From: Fusibacter tunisiensis
GTDB lineage: Bacteria; Bacillota; Clostridia; Peptostreptococcales; Acidaminobacteraceae
Length of the DNA stretch: 64,000 nt
NCBI RefSeq assembly: GCF_016908355.1
Contig: NZ_JAFBDT010000005.1
Location: 62,001-126,000 of the forward strand
Direction of reading: 5' to 3'
Below the pieces are notes generated by a model. It ran no database searches, was not told the DNA's origin, and was given only the letters and a program-made list of their open reading frames with translations. The stretch's first letter is position 1, and every line of letters starts with the position of its first letter. The translations under genes were made by a program, and so were the position numbers. Below, piece by piece: positions 54,227 through 61,540 of the stretch.

Positions 54227-55404
54227 TTTGAATCACCATCTTGGAGAAACTTCTCCGCCACCTTTCTTAAATTTAAATTGAAGTCCACGTTCTCCCAGGG
54301 GAAGAGTGATGAGTTAAAATGACCATAGGTTGCTGTATCGGAGTAGATTGCATTTCTTAGGCGCAACTTTTCAATGATAGCCGCCGGACGTAAGTTAAAG
54401 ATTTCTTTTACCAGTTCACTTAAATCCTCGTCATTGATTTTCCCTGTGCCAAAGGATGTCACATTAACCGCTACTGGATTTGCTTTTCCAATGGCATAAG
54501 AAATAGCTACCTCGCATTTATTACAGAGCCCGCTCCAAACAATATTCTTAGCAATGTACCTGGCCATATAGGCACCACTTCGGTCAACCTTAGTTGGGTC
54601 CTTTCCGCAAAGTGCTCCACCCCCATGAGAAGCCAGACCACCATAGGTGTCCACCATGATCTTTCTTCCGGTAAGTCCAGTGTCAGTAGCAGGACCACCC
54701 TCAACAAATCTGCCTGAAGGATTGATGAGTATTTCTGTTTCATCATCCAGTGGAAAATCCTCGAAGCACTGCCAGAGCACGTTGTTTAAGATATCTGGTT
54801 CTAGCTGTTTTTGGGTTTTATCTTCATGGTGCTGGACAGATACTACCACAGTCTTAACGCGGATAGGTTTATCCCCATCGTACTCAACGGTGACTTGTGC
54901 TTTGCCATCTGGCAGGATGCCCTTGATGATTTTTCCTTTGCGACATTCATCAATGCGCTTGACGATTCTATGAGATAGAAGTAAAGGTAGAGGCAACAGT
55001 TCACGGGTTTCGTTGGTAGCATATCCATAGACAGTGCCTTGATCACCAGCACCGATGGAACCGTATGGATCAATAATTCCATTTCTTGCTTCAAGTGCTG
55101 TATCTACACCAGCCGCAATATCTACACTTTGATGATGTACAAACACAAATACTGTAAATTTCCAAGGGTTATATCCCACCTCACGAAGTACATTTTTTAC
55201 GATAAGGCGAATGTTAATTTTTTCGCTGCAGGTGATCTCGCCCGCCACGATGATTTTACCTTTAGTAGCCATAACCTCACAGGCCACGCGTGAAGCTTTG
55301 TCTCTGCGAAGGCAGGCATCTAAAATGCTGTCTGCGATTAAATCAGAAAGCTTATCAGGATGTCCCTTGCAGACACTTTCTGCGGTTCTGTAGTTTTTAC
55401 TCAT
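54223..55404 (-). CDS. metK: S-adenosylmethionine synthetase, phage-encoded
   Basis: 393 aa from ATG 55404. The SAM synthetase signatures are present: ESVCKGHPDKLSDLIADSI, GAGDQGTVYGYATNET near 119, and GGGALCGKDPTKVDRSGAYM near 262, covering metal, ATP and methionine sites. It makes SAM, the methyl donor of the adjacent methylase. Full length, divergent in some loops from housekeeping MetK. Placed between terS and the methylase, overlapping the latter by 4 bp. Confidence 0.94.
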   Translation of the reverse strand: MSKNYRTAESVCKGHPDKLSDLIADSILDACLRRDKASRVACEVMATKGKIIVAGEITCSEKINIRLIVKNVLREVGYNPWKFTVFVFVHHQSVDIAAGVDTALEARNGIIDPYGSIGAGDQGTVYGYATNETRELLPLPLLLSHRIVKRIDECRKGKIIKGILPDGKAQVTVEYDGDKPIRVKTVVVSVQHHEDKTQKQLEPDILNNVLWQCFEDFPLDDETEILINPSGRFVEGGPATDTGLTGRKIMVDTYGGLASHGGGALCGKDPTKVDRSGAYMARYIAKNIVWSGLCNKCEVAISYAIGKANPVAVNVTSFGTGKINDEDLSELVKEIFNLRPAAIIEKLRLRNAIYSDTATYGHFNSSLFPWENVDFNLNLRKVAEKFLQDGDSK

Positions 55405-55425
55405 ACCATTATCTCCCATCTGTTT

Positions 55426-55977
55426 TTATTTGCCCCTACGAGCAGAAAGAAGTCTTTCCATCACATCATCCTGGGGATTTGCTCCTTTGTAATCGCCAGT
55501 ACAGTTTTCTTTTACAATCTGGAATATCTCAAACCACAGACGATTGGTCTGGTTCATGTAGTTCTGGCCCATGGATACATAAGGACTTTGAATGGCATTT
55601 CCTGTGGTGGGGTGCTTAGCAAGAAAACCATATTCAGTAATGGCTTCTTCACACTGAATCCACCTGGCAACACTCATGGCGTACCGTTCAAGAAGCTGCG
55701 GAGAAACCAGCGCAGCGCAGCCTCGTTTATCTAGCCACTGCCATGTCGCTTTGTAGATTTCACCAGCCACTAGAGCCTTACCGTCTTTTTGTATGGCTTC
55801 AAGCATTTTATTTGGTTCAGGCATTTCTTGTCCTTCAAGATCTGCCGTATCAGAAAACTCCATCACAGTCAGTTTCCTGCCACCGAGATTTCCTTCGGCT
55901 ATTTTGTCAGCCAGAGGTTTCTTTTTCGCCCCTGCACCAACACGAGCACCACCTCTGTTCGTACCGTCTTTTGCCAA
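55426..55977 (-). CDS. terS: Terminase small subunit (P27 family)
   Basis: 183 aa. GARVGAGAKKKPLADKIAEG is the typical start; RYAMSVARWIQCEEAITEYG and SPYVSMGQNYMNQTNRLWFE are P27 blocks. It recognises the packaging site and loads TerL. SD AAAGGAGGTGTAAGC. The intergenic region upstream holds operators shared with the divergent repressor. Confidence 0.93.
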   Translation of the reverse strand: MAKDGTNRGGARVGAGAKKKPLADKIAEGNLGGRKLTVMEFSDTADLEGQEMPEPNKMLEAIQKDGKALVAGEIYKATWQWLDKRGCAALVSPQLLERYAMSVARWIQCEEAITEYGFLAKHPTTGNAIQSPYVSMGQNYMNQTNRLWFEIFQIVKENCTGDYKGANPQDDVMERLLSARRGK

Positions 55978-56036
55978 TGCTTACACCTCCTTTAAAAATT
56001 TTTATATTTTTTTTCATGAAGCACGCCTTCAAATTA

Positions 56037-56194
56037 ATTGAATGATTCTCAATAATTTATTGTTGAAATTCTAATTGAATAATGTTCAATCAAATCTAAG
56101 CTTGTTATATGACTTACAAACAACAAAACAACATATTTATTGAAGTATTACTTCAAATACTTCAAACAACTAAATATTTGACCAGTTACTTCAA
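56037..56194. promoter_or_regulatory. Operator array between terS and repressor
   Basis: 17-bp inverted repeats: ATTGAATGATTCTCAAT (56037-56053), ATTGAATAATGTTCAAT (56074-56090) and TTGAAGTATTACTTCAA (56140-56156), plus ACTTCAA half-sites at 56159-56165 and 56188-56194. The last one lies in the promoter spacer. Arrangement fits binding by the XRE repressor to control both itself and the terS side. Confidence 0.7.
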
Positions 56195-56206
56195 TTTTGA
56201 TATTAT
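56178..56206 (+). promoter_or_regulatory. Sigma-A promoter of the repressor
   Basis: TTGACC (56178-56183), 17 bases, TATTAT (56201-56206), 28 bp before the ATG. Confidence 0.82.
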
Positions 56207-56233
56207 ACAATCAAAGCATAGGAGGTGCACGAT

Positions 56234-57073
56234 ATGGAATATAAACAACAACAAGTCATCATGAATAACATTGATAGACTTCTCGATAAGCAAGGCATAA
56301 AACGTAGCACGATTGAAGATGCGCTTAGCATCAGCAGAGGTTATCTATCGCGTTTAAAAAGATCAGAGGGCAAAGCCTACACTCTAAGCTATGATCTACT
56401 GAAAAAAATAGCAGATTATTTAAATGTCTCTATGGATTACCTGACACTTAACACTTTCGACCATACAACAGATGAAAATTCCCTGATCGATTTTTTCGAA
56501 TCACTGTATTCCATGTCTATTGAAGACAATCTGTTTTGGAATGTGATAGAACTGAATGAACTTAATAGAATAGAGGACGACCCTGATTATTGGGGGAGCC
56601 TCGGTCCTATTGCTAAAAAAATTGAGAGAGCAAACCCTGATGAGCTTGAACTTTTTCCCGATTACATTGCTAAAAGTGTAGAAGACTACATATATCAAGA
56701 TATTACTCTTTGGAGTATACTTTGGGTCGGTTGGCAATCGCTGGGAAAGGGTCGAAAAATTGAAGAGGTTGTATACACCAAAGTTAATATTACTGGTGAG
56801 GTCTTCCATACCTACCTTGAAAAAATTAACAGTACTTTGTATTTATACCGTGTCGAATACACCGATTCAGATGGGGTTAACAAATTATCTGACATTATTG
56901 AAGCCTATCTTGTCTCCGATGATGAAAATCATTTCCTCTGCAATTCGACCGATTGGGGTGAATATATCTCATCCAAACTAAGAGACCTATATCAGATTGC
57001 CAGAGACAAATGTTCCGATACCAGACTCAATGAAGATGCAAGAAAGCTTCTCAAACAATTTAATGCCAATTAA
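56234..57073 (+). CDS. XRE-family phage repressor-like protein
   Basis: 279 aa from ATG 56234 (SD GGAGGTG). An N-terminal helix-turn-helix spans about 10-70 (DALSISRGYLSRLKRSEGKA, then KKIADYLNVSMDYLTLNTF). The C-terminal domain is unfamiliar and lacks the S24 LexA-type catalytic residues, so it is not an obvious self-cleaving repressor. It faces against the late genes and lies between HNH and terS, not beside an integrase. It probably represses through the operators at 56037-56194. Confidence 0.85.
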   Translation: MEYKQQQVIMNNIDRLLDKQGIKRSTIEDALSISRGYLSRLKRSEGKAYTLSYDLLKKIADYLNVSMDYLTLNTFDHTTDENSLIDFFESLYSMSIEDNLFWNVIELNELNRIEDDPDYWGSLGPIAKKIERANPDELELFPDYIAKSVEDYIYQDITLWSILWVGWQSLGKGRKIEEVVYTKVNITGEVFHTYLEKINSTLYLYRVEYTDSDGVNKLSDIIEAYLVSDDENHFLCNSTDWGEYISSKLRDLYQIARDKCSDTRLNEDARKLLKQFNAN

Positions 57074-57105
57074 ACCTACTATTACAAAAGAAAGGAGGCC
57101 ATATC

Positions 57106-57291
57106 ATGAACAACAAAATTCATCCCTTGAAAGACCACCACAGTTCTTTCCAACTTCTAGATATTAGTGCATATATAGAATCCTTTAATCTGGATCCTCA
57201 ACATACCAGCATTAGCTTGAAAATCATCAACGGAATGACTTTTACCTTTAATTGGTCGACTGGCAAGTTCAACTATTTGCGTCATGCCTGA
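57106..57291 (+). CDS. 61-aa protein cotranscribed with the repressor
   Basis: Strong SD (AAAGGAGGCCATATC). No recognised family; a beta-rich centre (HTSISLKIINGMTFTFNWST). It lies between the repressor and a terminator, so repressor plus this ORF form one unit. A modulator or anti-repressor role is conceivable only from context. Confidence 0.65.
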   Translation: MNNKIHPLKDHHSSFQLLDISAYIESFNLDPQHTSISLKIINGMTFTFNWSTGKFNYLRHA

Positions 57292-57304
57292 TATGTAGTT
57301 AGTT

Positions 57305-57335
57305 CTCCCTTATCACATGGTAAGGGAGTTTTTTT
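57305..57335 (+). terminator. Terminator of the repressor operon
   Basis: CTCCCTTA/TAAGGGAG stem, 8-base loop, then seven T. Confidence 0.93.
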
Positions 57336-57419
57336 GCGCTTGGGCTATACCCTCGTTTGAATCTGCGTTTTTTTATACGACACCCCAGCCCGCTGTCCAG
57401 AATTTTTAGTCGTAGGGAT

Positions 57420-57785
57420 TTAGGTACCCGCACCCCAGCGGTCGCCGCTCTCAGCAGTGATCTTTGAGTGACATGACTTACAAAGGGCCATCAGGTTACT
57501 GGTTTCATTGCCACCACCTTTTGATAGAGGTAAGATGTGGTGGACTTCTTCAGCAGCTTTAATCCTTCCGTTCTTTTCACACTCCTCACAAAGAGGATGG
57601 GCTTTGATGTAGCGGTCTCTTATTCGTTTCCAGGCCCTGCCGTATCTTTTATTGGACTTAGGATCTCGTTGGTACTGGTTGTAACGCTTCATGACAATCT
57701 TTTTATGCTCGGTGCAGTACTCTCCGCCGTCAGCAAGCAGACCGCAACCTGGGTAAGAACAAGGACGCTTAGGTTTGTATGGCAT
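57420..57785 (-). CDS. Phage HNH endonuclease (packaging-associated)
   Basis: 121 aa. A zinc site (CSYPGCG..CTEH) at the N-terminus, then the HNH core AAEEVHHILPLSKGGGNETS, NLMALCKSCH. Such HNH proteins lie before terS in HK97-like phages and help cos cutting. Here the repressor unit has come between it and terS. Confidence 0.92.
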   Translation of the reverse strand: MPYKPKRPCSYPGCGLLADGGEYCTEHKKIVMKRYNQYQRDPKSNKRYGRAWKRIRDRYIKAHPLCEECEKNGRIKAAEEVHHILPLSKGGGNETSNLMALCKSCHSKITAESGDRWGAGT

Positions 57786-57812
57786 GGCTTCACCTCCTTT
57801 AGGGCATAAGAA

Positions 57813-57843
57813 AAGCCCTCGTGGGGTGTTCCCATGAAGGCTT
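57813..57843 (-). terminator. Stem-loop before the HNH gene
   Basis: AAGCC(T)TCATGGG / CCC(A)CGAGGGCTT, followed on the minus strand by TTTTC. A weak terminator or attenuator between the DUF559 gene and HNH. Confidence 0.45.
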
Positions 57844-57917
57844 GTTTACATTATTATCTCTCAATTATAGCGTACTAAAAAAAACAACTGCACTCAAGTG
57901 GACTCATGTGGACTTTA

Positions 57918-58556
57918 CTATCCTCTTTGAAGTTTTCTACTTTTAAGCACCGAGTTGATACCAGGGATTAGCTTGGTCACATTCTTATTGATGATATCTG
58001 TTGTAATTCTGATCATCTCCCAACCTTCACCAAGTTTATTGGTAATGACCTCATCTCGGATGCTCTCATATTTTTGTCTGTCTTTCCCATGATAAATCTT
58101 GCCATCAATCTCAAGGGCAACTTTCATCTCAGGTAGTATGAAGTCAACAGAGTAGTCGAAGATTTTCACCTGGTGGAACGCTTTAACGTTACGACGGATA
58201 AGTTCAAGTGCCACCATTATTTCTTCAGTACTCTGGTACCACCCAGTCCTGCTCAGGCTCTCTTCTACAAGACGGATGGCATCCTTGTAGTGTTCAATGC
58301 CGGTGATTTTTGAGATCCTTTTTACGGCGTTTTGTAGCTTCATTTGTTTCTTATCCGTACTGATCACTTCCCCTTCTTCTCGCGCCTGCCGAACCAGTTC
58401 AGCCCTGCAGTCCTTGCAGGTATATTTAGTACCACGAGTGTATGTCCAACTATAAACAGGTGTAGCGCAGATATGGCAAGGTGGATAATAACAGTTGGAA
58501 TCTCTACCATCCTTACCAATGGTTATTCCGTCTTCTATTGCTTCATGCCAACTCAT
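57918..58556 (-). CDS. DUF559-like nuclease with N-terminal zinc ribbon
   Basis: 212 aa from ATG 58556 (SD GGGAGAATAAAA). CHICATP and CKDCRAE make a zinc ribbon at about 30-55. Residues about 140-205 carry a PD-(D/E)XK-like core (FDYSVDFILPEMKVALEIDG K, then WEMIRI) typical of DUF559/very-short-patch-like nucleases. Probably a phage nuclease for repair or resolution. It overlaps DUF1492 by 14 bp. Confidence 0.72.
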   Translation of the reverse strand: MSWHEAIEDGITIGKDGRDSNCYYPPCHICATPVYSWTYTRGTKYTCKDCRAELVRQAREEGEVISTDKKQMKLQNAVKRISKITGIEHYKDAIRLVEESLSRTGWYQSTEEIMVALELIRRNVKAFHQVKIFDYSVDFILPEMKVALEIDGKIYHGKDRQKYESIRDEVITNKLGEGWEMIRITTDIINKNVTKLIPGINSVLKSRKLQRG

Positions 58557-58980
58557 TTTTATTCTCCCTTCCAGCCAATACAGCATCTACAGCTCTAAGC
58601 GCTTTACGGTGAAGCTTCAGCACCCAGCTTACAGAATAATCAAGATCATAAGCGATATCTTCCCAAGGCTGATATGACAGGTACCGTTTCTCTAGAATCA
58701 GCCTGTACTCAATGTTGTTCACACCTTGGATGATCTCAATAATGTTAATCTTGCACTTTAGAAGTTTGGCAAGATCATCGTTCAAATTGTTTTTAATATC
58801 TATAATCTTACATACAGCATCTGCCATTGGAGATACTGATTTGCTAGGGTTATTAGGCATTCCATTTATGGCCGTAGTGCAGTTCATAGCCATATTTTCC
58901 AGGGATGCCACTTGCTCAAGCTTACTGTTTATTCTTTGATCCAATCGATAGGCTTTACTAAGATATTCTTTAGCATTCAT
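58543..58980 (-). CDS. DUF1492/ArpU-like sigma-factor-type regulator
   Basis: 145 aa. A coiled N-terminal half, then a sigma-region-4-like helix-turn-helix at the C-terminus (YLSYQPWEDIAYDLDYSVSW, VLKLHRKAL). Phage proteins of this kind control late gene transcription. Positioned at the end of the early genes, just before the packaging genes. Confidence 0.82.
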   Translation of the reverse strand: MNAKEYLSKAYRLDQRINSKLEQVASLENMAMNCTTAINGMPNNPSKSVSPMADAVCKIIDIKNNLNDDLAKLLKCKINIIEIIQGVNNIEYRLILEKRYLSYQPWEDIAYDLDYSVSWVLKLHRKALRAVDAVLAGRENKNELA

Positions 58981-59198
58981 TGTTTGACCTCCTCTTTCAG
59001 TTTTCGGAGAAGTATCTCCGGTTCTACCGCTGTAAGTTCTCTATACCAATCAGAGCGTAAAAACCTCTCTACTTCAGCTTTTGTGCGTTTTGCAGATTCA
59101 TGGCGAGGATGCTTCATCATCTTCTTTAGTGCATCCCTATAGTCCTTGACGGCTAGTAAAACTATGGCATTGGCTAAATCTTCATAAGGATCGCTCAT
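58977..59198 (-). CDS. Small phage protein, helical
   Basis: 73 aa, helical and charged (DALKKMMKHPRHESAKRTKA EVERFLRSDWY). Often found between the SNF2 helicase and the DUF1492 regulator in Clostridia phages. Function unknown. Overlaps neighbours at both ends by 4 bp. Confidence 0.72.
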   Translation of the reverse strand: MSDPYEDLANAIVLLAVKDYRDALKKMMKHPRHESAKRTKAEVERFLRSDWYRELTAVEPEILLRKLKEEVKQ

Positions 59199-60559
59199 CG
59201 CTTCACCTCCAGTTTCGCTTTTACTGCCTCGATTAAAGATGCTTGTTTTTTTTCTTTTTTTGTAAGTGCTGTCATCACATCTTCATCTATGGTGTCCTTG
59301 GTAATGATGTGATGAATGACAACCGTATCCTTTTGCCCTTGTCTGTAGAGTCGGGCATTGGTTTGCTGGTAGAGCTCCAAGGACCAGGTGAGTCCAAACC
59401 AAACAAGTGTGGAACCACCATTTTGAAGGTTAAGTCCATGTCCAGCACTTGCAGGGTGGATCACTGCTACAGGAATTTCACCTTCATTCCACTCTCCAAT
59501 ATCCTTTGATGACTTTAGCTGCCTTACTGGAAATCTCTTCTGAATACGATCAAGATCATGCTTGAACCAATAAGCTATAAGCACTGGTTTCCCGTTGGCT
59601 CCTTCAATTAAATCTTCAAGGGCATCAAGTTTTCTATCGTGAATAAAATGTGCCTTGTTCTTCTCGTCATAGACAGCACCGTTTGCCATCTGAAGGAGTT
59701 TTCCTGAAAGTACTGCAGCATTTACTGCATCGATTTCTTCTGCTCCTAAACTTGCTACCATATCATCTCTAAATCCAGAATAAATGGCCCGCTCTTTTTC
59801 ATTTAAATACACAGGCACTGTGTTTATTACGCATTCAGGCATTTTTAGATAATCAATGGACTTCATAGAAATGGTGATATCGGATATCTGACTATAGATC
59901 TTTTCTTCAGCTCCTGGCAGGAGTTTATATGAAAAGACGATCTGACCATTGCGTTTATCCGGTATGAAGTAGGTATTACGGTAGTGGGTTATGTACCTAC
60001 CAAGCCTCTGTCCCAAATCAAGAACACGGAACTGTGCCCAAAGATCCATAAGTCCGTTACTTGAAGGCGTACCCGTCAGACCTACAATTCTTTTCACTGC
60101 TGGCCTTACTTTTAAAAGGCTTTTAAAGCGCTTAGCGCTGTATGATTTGAATGAAGATAACTCATCAATAACCACCATATCAAAATCAAAAGGAACTCCG
60201 CTTTTATTAACAAGCCAGTCGACATTTTCACGATTGATGATATAAAGTGTGGCTCTTTTCATAAGGGCATCTTTTCTCTCTTTTTCAGTTCCAACAGCTA
60301 CAGAATAGGATAAGCCTTTTAGATGATCCCACTTTTTAATTTCATTTGCCCACACCGTTGTTACTCTTAATGGTGCAATCACAAGAACCTTACTAATATC
60401 AAACTTATCGAACATCAGATTATGAATAGCAGTAAGTGAAATAATTGTTTTTCCCAAACCGCAGTTAAGAAATATCGCTGATGTCGCTTTACTCTCAATA
60501 AAATCAATACAATAATTCTGATACTGATGTAAATCATTTCTGGTCAATAAATCTTCCAT
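59195..60559 (-). CDS. SNF2-like DEAD/DEAH helicase
   Basis: 454 aa (ATG 60559; ATG 60568 also possible). Walker A LNCGLGKTIISLTA near 35, DEAD-like motif VVIDELSSFKS near 130 (Ser replaces the usual His), GLTGTPSSNG near 165, and helicase C LYRQGQKDTVVIHH near 405. An ATP-driven DNA translocase for phage replication or recombination. Its 5' end is overlapped 26-35 bp by an HNH gene. Confidence 0.93.
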   Translation of the reverse strand: MEDLLTRNDLHQYQNYCIDFIESKATSAIFLNCGLGKTIISLTAIHNLMFDKFDISKVLVIAPLRVTTVWANEIKKWDHLKGLSYSVAVGTEKERKDALMKRATLYIINRENVDWLVNKSGVPFDFDMVVIDELSSFKSYSAKRFKSLLKVRPAVKRIVGLTGTPSSNGLMDLWAQFRVLDLGQRLGRYITHYRNTYFIPDKRNGQIVFSYKLLPGAEEKIYSQISDITISMKSIDYLKMPECVINTVPVYLNEKERAIYSGFRDDMVASLGAEEIDAVNAAVLSGKLLQMANGAVYDEKNKAHFIHDRKLDALEDLIEGANGKPVLIAYWFKHDLDRIQKRFPVRQLKSSKDIGEWNEGEIPVAVIHPASAGHGLNLQNGGSTLVWFGLTWSLELYQQTNARLYRQGQKDTVVIHHIITKDTIDEDVMTALTKKEKKQASLIEAVKAKLEVKR

Positions 60560-61127
60560 ACACATCACGCTCCTTACTTACAGCATGAATCCTTGAATGT
60601 TCTGATTTGCTTAGTACTACTAAATTCTCAATGTGATTATTATGATGGTTGAAATCAATATGATGAACTTCTTCATTATCAGTCAATTTGCGACCTAAAG
60701 TTTCTTCCATAATTTTTCTGTGTATAGGAACGCCTCCAACAAGTGGACTATACCCACAAACTCCTGTCCATCGCTTAAAGCTGTGTCCACACTCAGGCTT
60801 ACAAAAATTATGGTTTGATCGATTAACATCAGATCTTTTTTTCTCAAATTCTAGATCACACCAATCGCATTTTACTGTCATGCGCTTTGTTTTATATTTG
60901 TTAGCACACTTTGATGAACAAAAGAAATGAATGTTACGTTTCTTGTGGCGACCTTTGTATTCAAATTCTTGACCACAATAATCACAAATTTTTAATCTTT
61001 GTAGTCTGAATCGTTCTGCATTTGCTTTACCTAAGCAGGTTCTTGAACAATAGTTACGCTCTTTTATCATCGAACGCTTTCTTGAAATTTCTTTACCACA
61101 CCAATTACATTCTATTTTTAATCTCAT
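60534..61127 (-). CDS. Zinc-finger plus HNH homing-type endonuclease
   Basis: 197 aa from ATG 61127 (SD GAGAGGTG). Three zinc fingers of similar form (CNWCG..YCSRTC, CDYCG..FCSSKC, CDWCD..FCKPEC), then the HNH core EEVHHIDFNHHNNHIENLVV. It overlaps VRR-NUC upstream and SNF2 downstream, so it uses both of their end codons. An invader adapted to fit with minimal harm. Confidence 0.88.
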   Translation of the reverse strand: MRLKIECNWCGKEISRKRSMIKERNYCSRTCLGKANAERFRLQRLKICDYCGQEFEYKGRHKKRNIHFFCSSKCANKYKTKRMTVKCDWCDLEFEKKRSDVNRSNHNFCKPECGHSFKRWTGVCGYSPLVGGVPIHRKIMEETLGRKLTDNEEVHHIDFNHHNNHIENLVVLSKSEHSRIHAVSKERDVYGRFIDQK

Positions 61128-61389
61128 CAAGCACCTCTCCAATCTGTTCTACCCTATCAACGCAGTAAACCAAAAATCCTAACGCTTCCAGTTGTCTTTT
61201 TCGCCTTACTTGCAGTGGACGCATCTTTTTGCCTGGCGCCTTTAATTCAACAAAGGCCATTCTTCCCATTGGTAGGAGTACAATTCGGTCTGGCACACCA
61301 TCTAACCCCGGACTAACAAATTTTAGTGCCACACCACCCCTCTTTTTCACTGCTTTTACCAGTTTTTGCTCGATGATTTTTTCAGTCAC
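61105..61389 (-). CDS. VRR-NUC domain nuclease
   Basis: 94 aa from GTG 61389, chosen for SD GGGAGGTAAAAAA. TEKIIEQKLVKAVKKRGGVA opens; GLDGVPDRIVLL and FVELKAPGKK carry the D...E-x-K nuclease residues, then VRRKRQLEALGF. A standalone VRR-NUC resembles Holliday-junction resolvases. It sits after the VapE primase. Confidence 0.92.
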   Translation of the reverse strand: MTEKIIEQKLVKAVKKRGGVALKFVSPGLDGVPDRIVLLPMGRMAFVELKAPGKKMRPLQVRRKRQLEALGFLVYCVDRVEQIGEVLDEIKNRM

Positions 61390-61540
61390 TTTTTTACCTC
61401 CCATCTGACACAAGAAACACAAATTCACAAGCGTTTCCCTATATTTACTAACGCGCGTGTACGTGCACAGGTATCTACTATCTACTTTTAAGAAAAAGCA
61501 TTTCTAATATAAGGGTAAATCTTGTGTTGTGTTGTGTTCT

